Of a DNA stretch of 64,000 bases, positions 62,301 through 64,000 are shown piece after piece. Each line of letters starts with the position of its first letter. Position 1 is the first letter of the stretch. Made by a program: the position numbers and the translations under genes. Below the pieces are notes generated by a model. That model searched no databases and was not told the origin of the DNA. It saw only the letters and a program-made list of their open reading frames with translations. This stretch comes from Apostichopus japonicus. Lineage: Eukaryota > Echinodermata > Holothuroidea > Aspidochirotida > Stichopodidae. Location of the stretch: contig NC_092563.1 in assembly GCF_037975245.1 (NCBI RefSeq), forward strand, positions 24,274,960 through 24,338,959, in the 5' to 3' direction.

Positions 62301-63763
62301 GGAACGAATAAACGGTTGAAACGAAACAAGCCCCATATTATGTGAACAGTGATTTCTAACATGTATACAGGAAGAAGTGTGTTTTTTTCTCAGTGTTATC
62401 GATTAATTGTCTGAAATCGAAAACCAGATCTTTCCTCTTTTGCTTTTCTAGCTAAGATTGGTGCATGAATATTGTCTTTGAGAATGACAAAATATATTTT
62501 TCTTTTATTTGTTCTTAGGTACTTCCACTGGTTGTCAACTAAATCCTTGTTTGAATGGCGGAACTTGTCGTCAGGTCGCCGGCGTAGATTCCTGCATCTG
62601 TCCACCTGGATTTACTGGACAGACATGTTCACAGAGTGAGTATCCTGGAAAGTGAAACTTGTGAGCTGTCTATTTCTCACTGCCTAAGTGAAGCTATCCC
62701 TGCAGCATGAGGGGGTGGGATGGGGGTGGGGATGGGGGAGGTTTAGAATTTCATTTTTGAATCTCTGTATTGAAAAAAATATTGGTTAATCGTGTTAAAT
62801 GTGGGGAATAACAACTCATATGCACTTCATAAGAAAAGTTGACAAAGAGTCAAAATATGAAGGGTTTTGACCTTACATACCTTGACTTGCATTTCACTTG
62901 ATGAATTAAATTATTGTGATCATGTGAGAAGATTAAAGGATTAGGGACAACATTGTTTTCTTTCTGTATGTACATCTCTCTCAGTTATTAATGACTTGCT
63001 TAAATATATTCCTTTATATGTATAACTTTAACGATGATAACAATTTTCAGGGACAAACCCATGCAGTTCTACGCCATGTCAGAACGGAGGTACTTGTGTG
63101 CAAATCAGTGTGACAGGCTTCTTATGTCAATGTCCAAACCAATTTGAAGGAGACAGATGCCAGACTAATAGTAAGAATTTAATTTCCTTAATCTTAAAGA
63201 ATCGATTAGACATACTTAGCTTAGACGACCAAAAATTGTTCTGTGCTGAGGTATCTTGTTTTGTGCCGGGGTATCTTGTTCTGTGCCGGGGTATCTTGTT
63301 CAGTGCCAGGTATCTTGTTTTGTGCCAGGGTATCGTGTTCTGTGCCTGGGTATCTTGTTCTGTGCCGGAGTATCTTGTTCTGTGCCGGGGTATCTTGTTC
63401 TGTGCTGGGGTATCTTGTTCTGTGCTGGGGTATCTTGTTCAGTGCTGGAGTATGCAATCAGAACCAAGGTGAATCAGTACAACCCTGTTCAAAGTATTGA
63501 AAATTTGCAGGTTTGGGGTTATATTTTAATGTAAATTTTTTGCAACCTGTAAATCGCAATTATGATCTTATCCTGGTAATGAATGTTTCAAAGTCATTGT
63601 CTACGTTCACTGAATTTAAAGATCAAGGGTTACTTTTTATTCACAGCATTAGTAACATGCGCCTCTCAGCCTTGTGAAAATGGAGGTACCTGTGTACAGA
63701 TAGCGGCATCAAGCATTCTCTGTTTATGTACAGGCCAGTTTGAAGGAGACAGATGTCAAAATG
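12280..63763 (+). CDS. Giant secreted HYR/EGF modular protein (36 exons seen, 3' incomplete)
   Basis: Gene-level entry; the exons are listed separately. The order is: signal peptide, HYR1-HYR23, EGF1-EGF8, HYR24, EGF9-EGF11, then past the window edge. The coding total is 7,465 bases (2,488 codons plus one base). All 35 internal junctions are phase 1 and each internal exon carries exactly one domain, the classic pattern of exon shuffling. HYR domains are immunoglobulin-like beta modules known from hyalin, polydom/SVEP1 and SRPX; EGF modules are disulphide-bonded spacers. I see no transmembrane segment in this part. Likely extracellular: matrix, adhesion or recognition. Whether it is an orthologue of sea-urchin hyalin cannot be settled from this partial gene. 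Confidence 0.88.
12388..12611 (-). repeat. tRNA-derived SINE, minus orientation
   Basis: Same family as 46074-46291 but inverted. The minus strand shows the A-box-like TTAGCTCAGTTGTTAACACC, the body TTAAATATGAATC and ACCGACTTCGGTCAGATTGC, and the end AGGAGGATC. It lies in intron 1. Confidence 0.75.
13353..13821. mobile_element. Non-autonomous hAT element with perfect 8-bp target-site duplication
   Basis: The ends are CAGGGGCGTAGCGAAGG and, in reverse, CAGGGGCGTAGCGAGCG. The flanks GCTCAGGG (13345-13352) and GCTCAGGG (13822-13829) are identical. It is 469 bp, with an internal direct repeat (GATTTGCCGACGGATCTGG at 13400 and 13507). It sits in intron 1 between the signal-peptide exon and HYR1. 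Confidence 0.88.
14092..14370 (+). mobile_element. Truncated copy of the 7180-8025 hAT-type element
   Basis: It starts with the same end, CATGGGCGGCGATCCT, and follows 7180-7468 closely (GGGATAAGAA, TACATTTATGCATC, AACGCAGTGCGATCTTTTCAA, TATTATTGCGCCCACGG). The right half is missing. It lies 180 bp before the HYR1 exon. Confidence 0.75.
14551..14781 (+). CDS. Exon 2: HYR1 (divergent, class I)
   Basis: 77 codons, acceptor TACTGTTACAG, donor GTAAGT, phase 1 at both ends. It is the most divergent HYR of the gene. It keeps EGCP near the start, [18 protein letters not shown] and the late SCTFLF, i.e. the two class I cysteines. It lacks the usual TATDNSG motif. At 77 residues it is shorter than its neighbours (82-90). 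It directly follows the signal peptide, so it forms the mature N-terminus. Confidence 0.78.
14782..17441 (+). other. Intron 2
   Basis: 2.7 kb, phase 1. It contains several G/C homopolymer-rich transposon scraps (14870-14905, 15140-15165, 15250-15345, 16615-16650). There is also a short tandem run of GACAGTCGGAAATTCC near 16530-16580. I see no missed HYR exon. Confidence 0.6.
17442..17693 (+). CDS. Exon 3: HYR2 (class I)
   Basis: 84 codons, acceptor CATAG, donor GTGAGA. Features are [33 protein letters not shown] and the late CEFNVMVT. This is a textbook HYR: a first cysteine in NCP pairs with one in the last strand (C-F-V). A run of TATATA lies just upstream of the acceptor. Confidence 0.9.
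18165..18434 (+). CDS. Exon 4: HYR3 (class I, longest of the first block)
   Basis: 90 codons, acceptor TTCCATAG, donor GTAAGT (18435-18440). Contains [37 protein letters not shown] and SCMFDVTV. The extra length is a serine-rich stretch (SSSPSSLQG) in the middle loop. A transposon target-site duplication begins on the last base of the donor hexamer. Confidence 0.9.
18448..19926. mobile_element. hAT-type element inserted just behind a splice donor
   Basis: The ends are CATGGGCGGGATT and, in reverse, CAGGGGCGGGATT. The flanks TCCTTCAG (18440-18447) and TCCTTCAG (19927-19934) are a perfect 8-bp duplication. It is 1,479 bp. The right half carries three diverged copies of a block containing CGCCAACYGATGGTGG (about 19399, 19588 and 19810), also found in the element at 7180-8025. 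No intact transposase frame is present. The HYR3 donor is left intact. Confidence 0.88.
19951..20176 (+). repeat. tRNA-derived SINE with internal RNA polymerase III boxes
   Basis: The head carries an A box (TAGCCTAGTGGTTAACGCC) and a B box (GGTTCGATTCC) at tRNA-like spacing. The body has GGACGTTAAATGGATG, TTGGCTTCGGTCAGCTTGCG and TTCGCGAGTTCCTGCTTGC, then a GGGAAGATC end passing straight into the (ACAT)n array. It shares this body with the copies at 12388, 30274, 46074 and 49031. Confidence 0.82.
20171..20512. repeat. (ACAT)n / (CA)n microsatellite
   Basis: About 340 bp of ACAT, interrupted by a CA run (20258-20290) and by ACGC variants. Its period lets frames stay open on both strands, but those are artefacts. 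It begins exactly at the 3' end of the SINE, so it is the expanded SINE tail. Confidence 0.95.
21511..21796. mobile_element. MITE with CCCAGCRAACACAAAA termini
   Basis: The left end is CCCAGCGAACACAAAA. The right end in reverse is CCCAGCAAACACAAAA (one difference in 16). The interior is built from repeated AAAACGTTATRAAAATG and its inverse, so it can fold back on itself. It is 286 bp and lies in intron 4. Confidence 0.75.
22222..22470 (+). CDS. Exon 5: HYR4 (class I)
   Basis: 83 codons, acceptor CTTCATAG, donor GTAAGT. Features are [42 protein letters not shown] and CSFNVIVE. Class I cysteines are present and the TATDNSG loop is replaced. 3.8 kb of intron, mostly transposon, precedes it. Confidence 0.9.
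22471..26612 (+). other. Intron 5
   Basis: 4.1 kb, phase 1. Holds a G/C-rich repeat scrap at 25200-25290 (GGGGGCCTTCGCCCCC) and the left arm of an inverted repeat at 24286-24407. No missed HYR exon was found. Confidence 0.6.
24286..24407 (+). repeat. Left arm of an inverted repeat around HYR5
   Basis: Contains GGAAAAGAAAGTATTTTCTA, ATCCTACCATAGTTAAGTGT and GTTACGGATCTCACGTAAC. The reverse complement of 26903-27035 has the same blocks in the same order. Confidence 0.85.
26613..26867 (+). CDS. Exon 6: HYR5 (class I)
   Basis: 85 codons, acceptor CTTGGACAG, donor GTAAGT. Reads [12 protein letters not shown], then [31 protein letters not shown] and CQFRVVLT. The exon lies inside a 2.5 kb loop bounded by inverted repeats; the right arm starts 35 bases after the donor. 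Confidence 0.9.
26903..27035 (-). repeat. Right arm of the inverted repeat around HYR5
   Basis: Reverse-complement partner of 24286-24407, with about 15 extra bases in the middle (CCTAACCACCTCGGC in reverse). The two arms could pair in the pre-mRNA across HYR5. Confidence 0.85.
27734..27979 (+). CDS. Exon 7: HYR6 (class I)
   Basis: 82 codons, acceptor AATTGCAG, donor GTGAGT. Features are [42 protein letters not shown] and CRFTVTIL. Close to the domain consensus. The next exon follows after only 166 bp, the shortest intron in the gene. Confidence 0.92.
28146..28394 (+). CDS. Exon 8: HYR7 (class I)
   Basis: 83 codons, acceptor TTTTAAAG, donor GTAAGC. Reads [14 protein letters not shown], then [33 protein letters not shown] and CEFAVIVS. 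It has no in-frame ATG, so a start-codon-based search would miss it; splice sites and domain motifs place it firmly. Confidence 0.92.
29117..29490. mobile_element. hAT-type MITE with CAGGGGTGGG termini
   Basis: Inverted ends are CAGGGGTGGGCAACC (29122-29136) and, in reverse, CAGGGGTGGGTAACC (29476-29490). An exact ATATATAA duplication is found if five extra bases (CAGGC) are counted at the left end (29109-29116 versus 29491-29498). The flank is AT-rich, so chance is possible. The copy is in intron 8. Confidence 0.65.
29882..30136 (+). CDS. Exon 9: HYR8 (class I)
   Basis: 85 codons, acceptor TTTGCAG, donor GTAAGG. Features are [47 protein letters not shown] and CTFRVTVG. It closes the first block of eight class I domains. 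Confidence 0.92.
30274..30390 (-). repeat. SINE 3' half (split copy)
   Basis: On the plus strand it reads TAGATCCTCCTGCAAGCAG, ... TATTTAACGTCCATGATTAG and GAATTGTC, matching 12388-12506. It is preceded by the TGTA tail at 30254-30272. The tRNA-like half is found 2.3 kb later. Confidence 0.75.
32727..32843 (-). repeat. SINE 5' half (split copy)
   Basis: Continues the same element: ACAACTCTGTAACTGGACGG, GGGGACCTTATGATTGGAAG, GCACCGGCATTAACCACTGA. This is the inverted tRNA-like head with its B-box region. It matches 12506-12611 immediately after the point where 30390 breaks off. Confidence 0.75.
34642..34899 (+). CDS. Exon 10: HYR9 (first class II domain)
   Basis: 86 codons, acceptor TTATTGCAG, donor GTACAC. 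Reads [13 protein letters not shown], then [39 protein letters not shown] and FGTFTVTV. The cysteine of the last strand is gone and a new one appears before the ATD loop (PTCSATD), so the disulphide must be placed differently from class I. Confidence 0.92.
34990..35290 (+). repeat. Dispersed repeat, copy 1
   Basis: Shares GACTTGTAAATATAGTTGC, GAATTGTGCACA and GGTGTGTGGGTGTG with 61080-61290, in the same orientation. About 250 bp, family unknown; a SINE-like element is possible. Confidence 0.6.
35738..36487 (+). repeat. Segmental duplication unit around HYR10
   Basis: About 750 bp (flank, exon, flank), nearly identical to 37748-38496; the 5' part is repeated again at 38549-38748. Shared markers include GTCTTGGAAAGGCAGCAGTC before the exon and AAATATGGCCTGTAAA after it. 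Confidence 0.88.
35942..36190 (+). CDS. Exon 11: HYR10 (class II, recent duplicate)
   Basis: 83 codons, acceptor CACATTCAG, donor GTAAGT. Features are [47 protein letters not shown] and [17 protein letters not shown]. Nearly identical to HYR12 at exon and intron level. Confidence 0.93.
37043..37291 (+). CDS. Exon 12: HYR11 (class II with four cysteines)
   Basis: 83 codons, acceptor CCCTGCAG, donor GTAATA. Reads [62 protein letters not shown]. An additional cysteine pair (ETCYVD and RGCD) is unique to this copy and suggests a second disulphide. It is not part of the recent duplication on either side. Confidence 0.92.
37692..38496 (+). repeat. Tandem duplication unit of 805 bp carrying HYR12
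   Basis: Begins CTAGGTGTAAAAGCTAATCA and is followed head-to-tail at 38497 by a second copy beginning CTAGATGTAAAAGCTAATCA. The second copy carries HYR13. Confidence 0.88.
37954..38202 (+). CDS. Exon 13: HYR12 (class II, recent duplicate)
   Basis: 83 codons, acceptor CACATTCAG, donor GTAAGT. Compared with HYR10 about twelve codons differ, roughly half of them changing the residue (for example FEVSQSPPS to [18 protein letters not shown] to FPIGTTGVT). Confidence 0.93.
38749..38997 (+). CDS. Exon 14: HYR13 (class II, chimeric flanks)
   Basis: 83 codons, acceptor CACATTCAG, donor GTAAGT. Its upstream intron belongs to the HYR10/12 type, while its 3' end ([13 protein letters not shown]) and downstream intron belong to the HYR14 type. 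The switch lies inside or close to the exon, indicating unequal crossing-over or gene conversion. Particular residues: [26 protein letters not shown]. Confidence 0.93.
38998..39974 (+). repeat. Tandem duplication: two near-identical introns around HYR14
   Basis: Intron 38998-39359 and intron 39609-39974 are almost identical, including the TA run, whose length accounts for most of the 4-bp size difference, and the run up to the acceptor CTTATTCTACAG. The duplicated module is about 611-615 bp. Confidence 0.92.
39360..39608 (+). CDS. Exon 15: HYR14 (class II, recent duplicate)
   Basis: 83 codons, acceptor ATTCTACAG, donor GTAAGT. Reads [16 protein letters not shown], then [19 protein letters not shown] (the usual TATD became TAID), [10 protein letters not shown] and [10 protein letters not shown]. 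Its first two thirds are nearly identical to HYR15. Confidence 0.93.
39975..40223 (+). CDS. Exon 16: HYR15 (class II, GC splice donor)
   Basis: 83 codons, acceptor ATTCTACAG. The first two thirds equal HYR14, but the end differs ([19 protein letters not shown]), so it is probably the ancestral 3' boundary of the array. The exon ends CGAG followed by GCAAGT (40224-40229). No GT stands at the phase 1 position, while GCAAGT is the classic strong form of a GC-AG donor. The next exon (HYR16) keeps phase 1. Confidence 0.9.
40224..42857 (+). other. Intron 16 (GC-AG) with a large minisatellite
   Basis: 2.6 kb, GC donor and AG acceptor. About 1.6 kb of it is the 48-bp minisatellite; the rest is AT-rich and featureless. 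Confidence 0.75.
40545..42180. repeat. 48-bp minisatellite, about 34 copies
   Basis: The unit contains AGAGATGTGTAGGTCTGGTG, AATAGAACAGCAATATGTAC and ACTGT. Because 48 is a multiple of three, the minus strand stays open for over 500 codons as a 16-residue repeat ([16 protein letters not shown]). A 2-bp loss near 41040 shifts the frame. Variants such as TATGAACGCTGTAG cluster at 41650-42000, showing local spread of variants. Confidence 0.95.
42858..43112 (+). CDS. Exon 17: HYR16 (class II)
   Basis: 85 codons, acceptor TCTCTCAG, donor GTCAGT. Features are [49 protein letters not shown] and [16 protein letters not shown]. Class II cysteines, more diverged than the recent copies. Confidence 0.92.
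43113..44529 (+). other. Intron 17 with an imperfect internal duplication
   Basis: 1.4 kb. Between about 43315 and 43570 a block of 115-125 bp (GCAGATATTGTCTATTAGCTG, ..., CACACRTCCAATGTG) is repeated two to three times in diverged form. A TA-rich run lies at 44349-44398. No exon is missed as far as I can see. Confidence 0.6.
44530..44766 (+). CDS. Exon 18: HYR17 (class III, cysteine-rich)
   Basis: 79 codons, acceptor TTTTGATAG, donor GTTAGA. Reads [49 protein letters not shown] and CFFNL. With seven cysteines it departs from the normal HYR. It keeps the start (ICP), the tryptophan, the P-S-SG motif and the late C-F. Same length and cysteine plan as HYR19. Confidence 0.88.
45300..45551 (+). 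CDS. Exon 19: HYR18 (class II with extra cysteine)
   Basis: 84 codons, acceptor GACATTAAG, donor GTTTGT (weaker than most). Features are [46 protein letters not shown] and [17 protein letters not shown]. The cysteine in EDACGN has no obvious partner in this domain. Confidence 0.9.
46074..46291 (+). repeat. tRNA-derived SINE, plus orientation
   Basis: Most complete copy: A-box-like TTAGCTCAAAGGTTAACACC, B box GGTTCGAGTCA, body GGACGTTAAATATGAATG, ACTGACTTCGGTCAGCTTGC, TTGATAAGCCAATGAGGCTT, AGGAGGATCT and a short TACA-rich tail. It lies in intron 19. Confidence 0.82.
46337..46411 (+). pseudogene. tRNA-Thr(AGU)-like pseudogene or SINE head
   Basis: 75 bases resembling a tRNA: GGCAGGA acceptor start, TAGCTCAGTCGTTAGAGC D-arm, anticodon arm CCGGGCTAGTAATCCAG with AGT in the loop, 3' TCCAGCC. 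The T-arm is damaged (ATTTGGAATCC in place of GGTTCGAATCC) and one anticodon-stem pair is lost, so it is unlikely to be a working tRNA gene. Confidence 0.55.
46700..46936 (+). CDS. Exon 20: HYR19 (class III, cysteine-rich)
   Basis: 79 codons, acceptor CCCTTCAAG, donor GTTAGT. Reads [54 protein letters not shown] and ECTFAIF. Six cysteines in the order TCP, ICT, SCD, RCSC, ECT. Same size and plan as HYR17, so the two form a pair on either side of class II HYR18. Confidence 0.9.
46937..48041 (+). other. Intron 20
   Basis: 1.1 kb, AT-rich, phase 1. I see no exon, RNA or mobile element in it. Confidence 0.6.
48042..48290 (+). CDS. Exon 21: HYR20 (class II)
   Basis: 83 codons, acceptor CTATAAAG, donor GTAGGT. 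Features are [46 protein letters not shown] and [17 protein letters not shown]. Confidence 0.92.
49031..49124 (-). repeat. Truncated SINE copy
   Basis: Only the 3' body remains (TAGATCCTCCTGCAAGCAGG to CATTCATATTGTC), preceded on the plus strand by its (ATGT)n tail at 49012-49030. The tRNA-like head is absent. Confidence 0.75.
49264..49512 (+). CDS. Exon 22: HYR21 (class II)
   Basis: 83 codons, acceptor CACTTATAG, donor GTAAAG. Reads [45 protein letters not shown] and [17 protein letters not shown]. The usual PPVVDCSG start has become GPDVTCAD. Confidence 0.9.
50424..50675 (+). CDS. Exon 23: HYR22 (class II with four cysteines)
   Basis: 84 codons, acceptor CCTCTGTAG, donor GTAGGC. Features are [49 protein letters not shown] and GSGSFDIVV. 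Two additional cysteines (GSCAVV, GDCFPV) differ in position from those of HYR11. An hAT element follows 26 bases after the exon. Confidence 0.9.
50702..51720. mobile_element. hAT-type element behind the HYR22 donor
   Basis: The ends are CAGTGGCGTAGCCAG and, in reverse, CAGTGGAGTAGCCAG. The flanks GACTTCAC (50694-50701) and GACTTCAT (51721-51728) agree in 7 of 8 positions. The 1,019 bp contain a short tandem of CTCCCGCATTTT (50880-50985) and the dispersed block GTTTCCGGCCATCT ... GCGCCAACCCATGGTGG (51308-51395) shared with 7870 and 19790. No transposase frame is visible. Confidence 0.82.
52258..52310 (+). pseudogene. Relic of a duplicated HYR exon start
   Basis: 52280-52310 copies the first 39 bases of the HYR23 exon: acceptor TTATTAG, then ATACAGCACCTGTAATGCTC, AGATG, ACATTACG. 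Eight bases (TCCTGATG) are missing between two GATG repeats, which breaks the frame and removes the cysteine. The polypyrimidine tract before it is also similar to that of HYR23 (GTTAAATTTGTCTC versus GTTAAATCTGCCTC). Similarity ends after 52310. Confidence 0.75.
52496..52744 (+). CDS. Exon 24: HYR23 (class I, last of the main block)
   Basis: 83 codons, acceptor TTTCGTTAG, donor GTACGT; GTGGTA three bases earlier is a weaker alternative. Reads [50 protein letters not shown] and CSFSVTL. It returns to the class I cysteine plan after fourteen class II/III domains. Its neighbours downstream are EGF exons. Confidence 0.92.
52905..53160. repeat. TA-rich microsatellites around a retroelement scrap
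   Basis: (TA)n runs lie at 52908-52960 and about 53124-53143. Between them is CACGACCGGTTTCGTCC ... GGGACTCATCAGGCG, a phrase common at the 3' ends of some retroelements. I cannot name the family. Confidence 0.5.
53451..53564 (+). CDS. Exon 25: EGF1
   Basis: 38 codons, acceptor CTCCTGAAG, donor GTGAGT, phase 1 at both ends. Reads [30 protein letters not shown]. It has seven cysteines: the six of an EGF module plus one in CSGCF. The calcium-binding D-x-D/N-E signature is absent. It marks the change from HYR to EGF modules. Confidence 0.88.
54436..54558 (+). CDS. Exon 26: EGF2 (eight cysteines)
   Basis: 41 codons, acceptor ATCTACAG, donor GTGAGT. Reads [35 protein letters not shown]. Eight cysteines suggest a fourth disulphide, recalling laminin-type EGF though the spacing differs. 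Confidence 0.88.
55953..56075 (+). CDS. Exon 27: EGF3 (eight cysteines)
   Basis: 41 codons, acceptor TTTCGCAG, donor GTAAAT. Reads [35 protein letters not shown]. Same length and cysteine spacing as EGF2, so these are tandem duplicates. It has no in-frame ATG. Confidence 0.88.
56823..56948 (+). CDS. Exon 28: EGF4 (seven cysteines)
   Basis: 42 codons, acceptor CATTCCAG, donor GTAAGT. Reads [35 protein letters not shown]. It keeps the DSC cysteine of EGF2-3 but has lost the CxxCF one, so it is intermediate between the eight-cysteine pair and the normal EGFs that follow. Confidence 0.9.
57801..57932 (+). CDS. Exon 29: EGF5
   Basis: 44 codons, acceptor TTGATATAG, donor GTAAGA. Reads [30 protein letters not shown]: six cysteines in the normal EGF spacing. 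No in-frame ATG is present, so it is easily overlooked. Confidence 0.88.
57995..58410. repeat. Minisatellite in intron 29
   Basis: Repeats of GGTTATAACTAAGGGCTGAA, TAACTCATGGCAGAATACC and AAGCAGG. Early units carry an extra segment (AAATGGGATGTRATAACCC, AAGGGCTGGACAATTCATGA), giving a higher-order unit of about 120 bp; later units are 50-60 bp. It begins about 60 bp after the EGF5 donor. Confidence 0.85.
58766..58927 (+). CDS. Exon 30: EGF6 (long loop)
   Basis: 54 codons, acceptor TTATTTAG, donor GTAAGT. Reads [16 protein letters not shown], then a serine/threonine/tyrosine-rich loop, then [14 protein letters not shown]. Six cysteines; the loop between the third and fourth is about twice the usual length. 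Confidence 0.9.
59394..59543 (+). CDS. Exon 31: EGF7
   Basis: 50 codons, acceptor TCCCATAG, donor GTAAGT. Reads [35 protein letters not shown] and GEVC. Seven cysteines, the odd one in SYCS. Confidence 0.9.
59544..60897 (+). other. Intron 31 with a 73-bp triplicate
   Basis: 1.35 kb. A 73-bp unit (GATGAAAGCTCGACAGGTGT, TTGTGTAAGAATCATTCAAA, AGAGAAA) occurs three times, with the anchor GATGAAAGCTCGAC at 60135, 60208 and 60281. Nothing else is recognised. Confidence 0.85.
60898..61014 (+). CDS. Exon 32: EGF8
   Basis: 39 codons, acceptor TTTGCAG, donor GTGAGA. Reads [30 protein letters not shown]: a regular six-cysteine EGF. Confidence 0.9.
61080..61290 (+). repeat. Dispersed repeat, copy 2
   Basis: Partner of 34990-35290 (AACTTGTAAATATAGTTGC, TTGAATTGTGCACA, TGTGTGGGTGTGACAAGTTA). 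It lies in intron 32. Confidence 0.6.
61445..61705 (+). CDS. Exon 33: HYR24 (class I, isolated among EGFs)
   Basis: 87 codons, acceptor TATATTTAG, donor GTAAAT. Reads [62 protein letters not shown] standard class I HYR placed between EGF8 and EGF9, as expected when phase 1-1 modules are shuffled freely. Confidence 0.92.
62519..62635 (+). CDS. Exon 34: EGF9
   Basis: 39 codons, acceptor GTTCTTAG, donor GTGAGT. Reads [30 protein letters not shown]. Six cysteines, close to the EGF consensus. Confidence 0.9.
63051..63170 (+). CDS. Exon 35: EGF10
   Basis: 40 codons, acceptor ATTTTCAG, donor GTAAGA. Reads [32 protein letters not shown]. It shares the ending QFEGDRCQ with EGF11, replacing the usual G-F-TG turn by N/G-QFEG, so the two are recent sisters. 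Confidence 0.92.
63232..63455. repeat. 20-bp minisatellite, about 11 copies
   Basis: The unit is GTATCTTGTTCTGTGCCGGG, with 19-20 bp spacing, starting about 60 bp behind the EGF10 donor. The cysteine-rich open frames that cross it in all phases come from the repeat, not from exons. Confidence 0.92.
63647..63763 (+). CDS. Exon 36: EGF11 (last exon in the window)
   Basis: 39 codons, acceptor TATTCACAG, donor GTAAGC. Reads [32 protein letters not shown]. Six cysteines. It ends in phase 1 with a good donor, so the gene continues to the right; no stop codon or poly(A) signal belonging to it is visible. Confidence 0.9.
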
Positions 63764-64000
63764 GTAAGCTTCATATATATTTCTGCAAAATTTTATTGTT
63801 GAATGTGCAGCATTCAATTTTTTCGATATTTGAATCGATCATTAATTTTCATGTAGAAACTTCCATGCCGTTCATCTTCATCTCTGCATGCACTCGTTGC
63901 TGTTACATGCTTCCTTTGTAATGGAAGTTTAATTACATAACTACATAAAGTTTATTTAAGCGTTTCCCTAACTTTTGTAATAAATTGTAATAAAATTTGT

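Noticed and set aside
63098-63534. Cysteine-rich frames ([10 protein letters not shown] and similar) after EGF10
   Set aside because: They arise from the 20-bp minisatellite behind the EGF10 donor. The exon ends at a good GTAAGA donor before it.
1-64000. CRISPR arrays, bacterial operons or prophage
   Set aside because: Spliced genes, SINEs and hAT elements show animal nuclear DNA. The tandem arrays have no unique spacers between constant repeats.

Overview
The window is animal nuclear DNA: AT-rich, intron-dominated and full of transposon relics. It is probably from an echinoderm. That rests on tandem hyalin-repeat (HYR) exons next to EGF exons, and is an inference; another marine deuterostome or invertebrate is possible. 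I assembled the genes by reading splice sites by eye, because most exons are only 99-270 bp.

Left edge, minus strand (649-4493): the first four coding exons of CNOT1, the scaffold of the CCR4-NOT deadenylase. The N-terminus is strongly conserved with the vertebrate protein, and the gene runs off the left edge. A hAT-type element with a target-site duplication sits in its first intron.

4494-12279: the divergent intergenic region. It holds two related foldback elements with palindromic subterminal repeats (about 4786-6508 and 8413-9972), one of which carries a LINE reverse-transcriptase fragment. Between them is a hAT-like element (6825-8161) with a second hAT element nested inside it (7180-8025). 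From about 9973 to 12279 I see nothing recognisable.

12280-63763 and beyond, plus strand: one very large gene for a secreted modular protein. I place 36 coding exons (7,465 coding bases, about 2,488 residues): a signal-peptide exon, 23 HYR exons, 8 EGF exons, one more HYR exon and 3 more EGF exons, continuing past the right edge. Every intron is phase 1 and every internal exon is a multiple of three, so each exon is a self-contained cassette that can be skipped or duplicated without a frameshift. The HYR domains fall into three cysteine classes arranged in blocks. HYR10 and HYR12-15 come from very recent tandem duplications that include flanking intron; HYR13 and HYR15 look chimeric. The intron after HYR15 uses a GC donor, and a broken HYR exon start lies at 52280-52310.

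The introns hold hAT elements with 7-8 bp target-site duplications (two just behind splice donors), a tRNA-derived SINE family whose 3' tail seeds TACA microsatellites, a SINE split by a 2.3 kb insertion, a roughly 34-copy 48-bp minisatellite, and several smaller minisatellites. The likely role of the large protein is an extracellular or apical matrix component, or an adhesion or recognition protein; the sequence alone cannot decide between these.
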